64,000 bases of DNA. Origin: Nostoc sp. CMAA1605. GTDB taxonomy: Bacteria > Cyanobacteriota > Cyanobacteriia > Cyanobacteriales > Nostocaceae. The notes under the pieces are model-generated. The model ran no database searches and was not told where the DNA came from. It worked only from the letters and a program-made list of their open reading frames with translations. A program made the translations under genes and the position numbers. This document shows positions 63,016-64,000 of the stretch, one piece after another. Location: positions 1 through 64,000 of the forward strand of contig NZ_PJIZ01000009.1 of assembly GCF_021596505.1 (NCBI RefSeq), given 5' to 3'. Within the stretch, counting starts at the first letter, position 1, and each line of letters begins with the position of its first letter.

Positions 63016-64000
63016 TTGAACACACTGGCGGGACGCTACGAAATCATTAGGTTATTGGGCGGCGGTGGTTTCGCCGTCACATATCTGGCTAGGGATAACT
63101 TCCAACCCAGCAAACCTTTGTGTGTTGTTAAACAACTACGTCCTAACCAAACTGCAACTCGTGTTATAGAATTCTTTGAGAAAGAGGCCGCCATCCTCGA
63201 AAGGTTGGGAAAACATCCTCAAATTCCCCAACTCTTAGCGCACTTTAACCAAGACCAAAATTTATATATAGTGCAGGAGTTTGTCGAAGGACAAGATTTA
63301 AGTCGAGAAATTGTCCCTGGTAAGCGACTGAGTGAAAGTTATGTGACTAGACTTTTGCAAGATGCTTTAGAAGTCTTGTCTTTTGTTCATCAACAAGGAG
63401 TGATTCATCGAGATATCAAACCCCAAAACTTGATGCGCCAACAGGATGGCAAAATTATCTTGATTGACTTTGGCGCAGTCAAAGAACTGGGAACGTTAAT
63501 GATTAATAGCCAAGGTGAAGTCAATTCTAGCGTAGTGATTGGCACGCCTGGTTATATGTCCTATGAACAGTATCGGGGTAAGCCTTGTTGTGGTAGTGAT
63601 ATTTACGCGTTAGGGATGACGGCTATTCAGGCTTTAACTGGTGTTTTGCCTTCAGAATTAGAAGAAGATAGCCAAACAGGTGAGATTATCTGGCAAAATC
63701 GAGTCCAGGTGAGTAATCATTTGGCTGAAGTGTTAACTAAAATGGTGCGTCATCACTTCAGTATGCGTTACGCTAACGCCACAGAAGCACTGCAAGCGTT
63801 AATCTCAGTCTCAGCGTCATTACCACCGACGGTTGTATCTGAGGTTAATAAGGAATTATATCTGCAAGAAGCTAGGAGTCGCGCCCAGCAAAGTCAAGGT
63901 AATTTTTCTGTGTTTGCTTTGAGAATATTAGAATCAAGGCGCGTTGAGTTGGGGTTATCGGAGGAAGAAGCGAGAGAAATTCAAGCACAAGTTCTGCAAC
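63016..64000 (+). CDS. Ser/Thr protein kinase, partial at window end
   Basis: At least 328 residues are encoded and the frame is still open at the last base. It starts at TTG 63016 (no ATG occurs between the upstream stop at 62980 and the kinase motifs). Glycine loop GGGGFAVTYLARD (residues 15-27), Lys39 in CVVKQL, HRDIKPQN (Asp133), DFGAVK (Asp151), and GTPGYMSYEQ are present, so it is a complete catalytic domain of the same cyanobacterial type as the gene at 7694-9466. The C-terminal output domain lies outside the window. Confidence 0.9.
   Translation, partial: MNTLAGRYEIIRLLGGGGFAVTYLARDNFQPSKPLCVVKQLRPNQTATRVIEFFEKEAAILERLGKHPQIPQLLAHFNQDQNLYIVQEFVEGQDLSREIVPGKRLSESYVTRLLQDALEVLSFVHQQGVIHRDIKPQNLMRQQDGKIILIDFGAVKELGTLMINSQGEVNSSVVIGTPGYMSYEQYRGKPCCGSDIYALGMTAIQALTGVLPSELEEDSQTGEIIWQNRVQVSNHLAEVLTKMVRHHFSMRYANATEALQALISVSASLPPTVVSEVNKELYLQEARSRAQQSQGNFSVFALRILESRRVELGLSEEEAREIQAQVLQ

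Overview
The window is chromosomal DNA from a filamentous, Nostoc/Anabaena-type cyanobacterium. Evidence: petJ (cytochrome c6), psbZ, nblA, bciB, Ycf34, a Psb35-like protein, the desC-desA-desB lipid desaturase cluster, a GH100 alkaline/neutral invertase, many GCGATCGC (HIP1) octamers, and abundant heptameric short tandem repeats (STRRs) of the kind known from heterocystous cyanobacteria. The order petJ - GNAT - group 2 sigma factor - priA - kdpABC matches what I recall of Anabaena sp. PCC 7120; this is memory, not a search.

Layout. 0.1-5 kb: a CHAT-CHASE2 membrane protein, a DUF928 protein and a lipoprotein amino-acid/urea-type binding protein. 5-9.5 kb (minus strand): hexapeptide acetyltransferase, family 2 glycosyltransferase, an unknown protein and a membrane Ser/Thr kinase. 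10-15.4 kb: a P1B-like ATPase without its usual Cys-containing transmembrane motif, a tRNA nucleotidyltransferase, Ycf34, a small Gly/Tyr-rich protein and petJ. 15.4-25.6 kb: GNAT, sigma factor, priA and kdpABC (no kdpD/E after it). 25.9-37 kb: PEP-CTERM protein, anmK, a kinase, nblA, PP2C phosphatase with an ABC1/UbiB kinase, a DUF6825-like protein and an ABC-F ATPase. 37-49.9 kb: a kinase with a repeat-built membrane segment, a Uma2 protein, a CBS-tRNA nucleotidyltransferase overlapping a DHH phosphoesterase, psbZ, ribH, tRNA-Gly(GCC), a ProA paralogue, rsmB and a Sel1 gene broken by one stop codon. 50-64 kb: invertase, a lone TnpB element, bciB, a GxxExxY gene, a methionine gamma-lyase-like gene, desC/desA/desB, a TonB-dependent receptor and the start of a further Ser/Thr kinase that runs off the end.

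How genes work together. The PP2C phosphatase could reverse phosphorylation by the four Hanks-type kinases. Two class II tRNA nucleotidyltransferases fit the known split of CC- and A-addition, and the one tRNA here has no encoded CCA. KdpA, B and C form one K+ pump. DesC, A and B desaturate lipids in sequence. petJ, psbZ, Psb35, nblA, bciB and Ycf34 serve photosynthesis.

The most striking feature is the repeat layer. A bipartite G-rich/C-rich heptamer element recurs at several sites, once apparently expressed in frame inside priA and also between kdpA and kdpB. A family of about 55-base hairpins carries nested modules in either orientation. CGCAGAG-type repeats flank the GxxExxY gene. TnpB is bracketed by two near-identical hairpins. 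I saw no CRISPR array, prophage or complete defence island.
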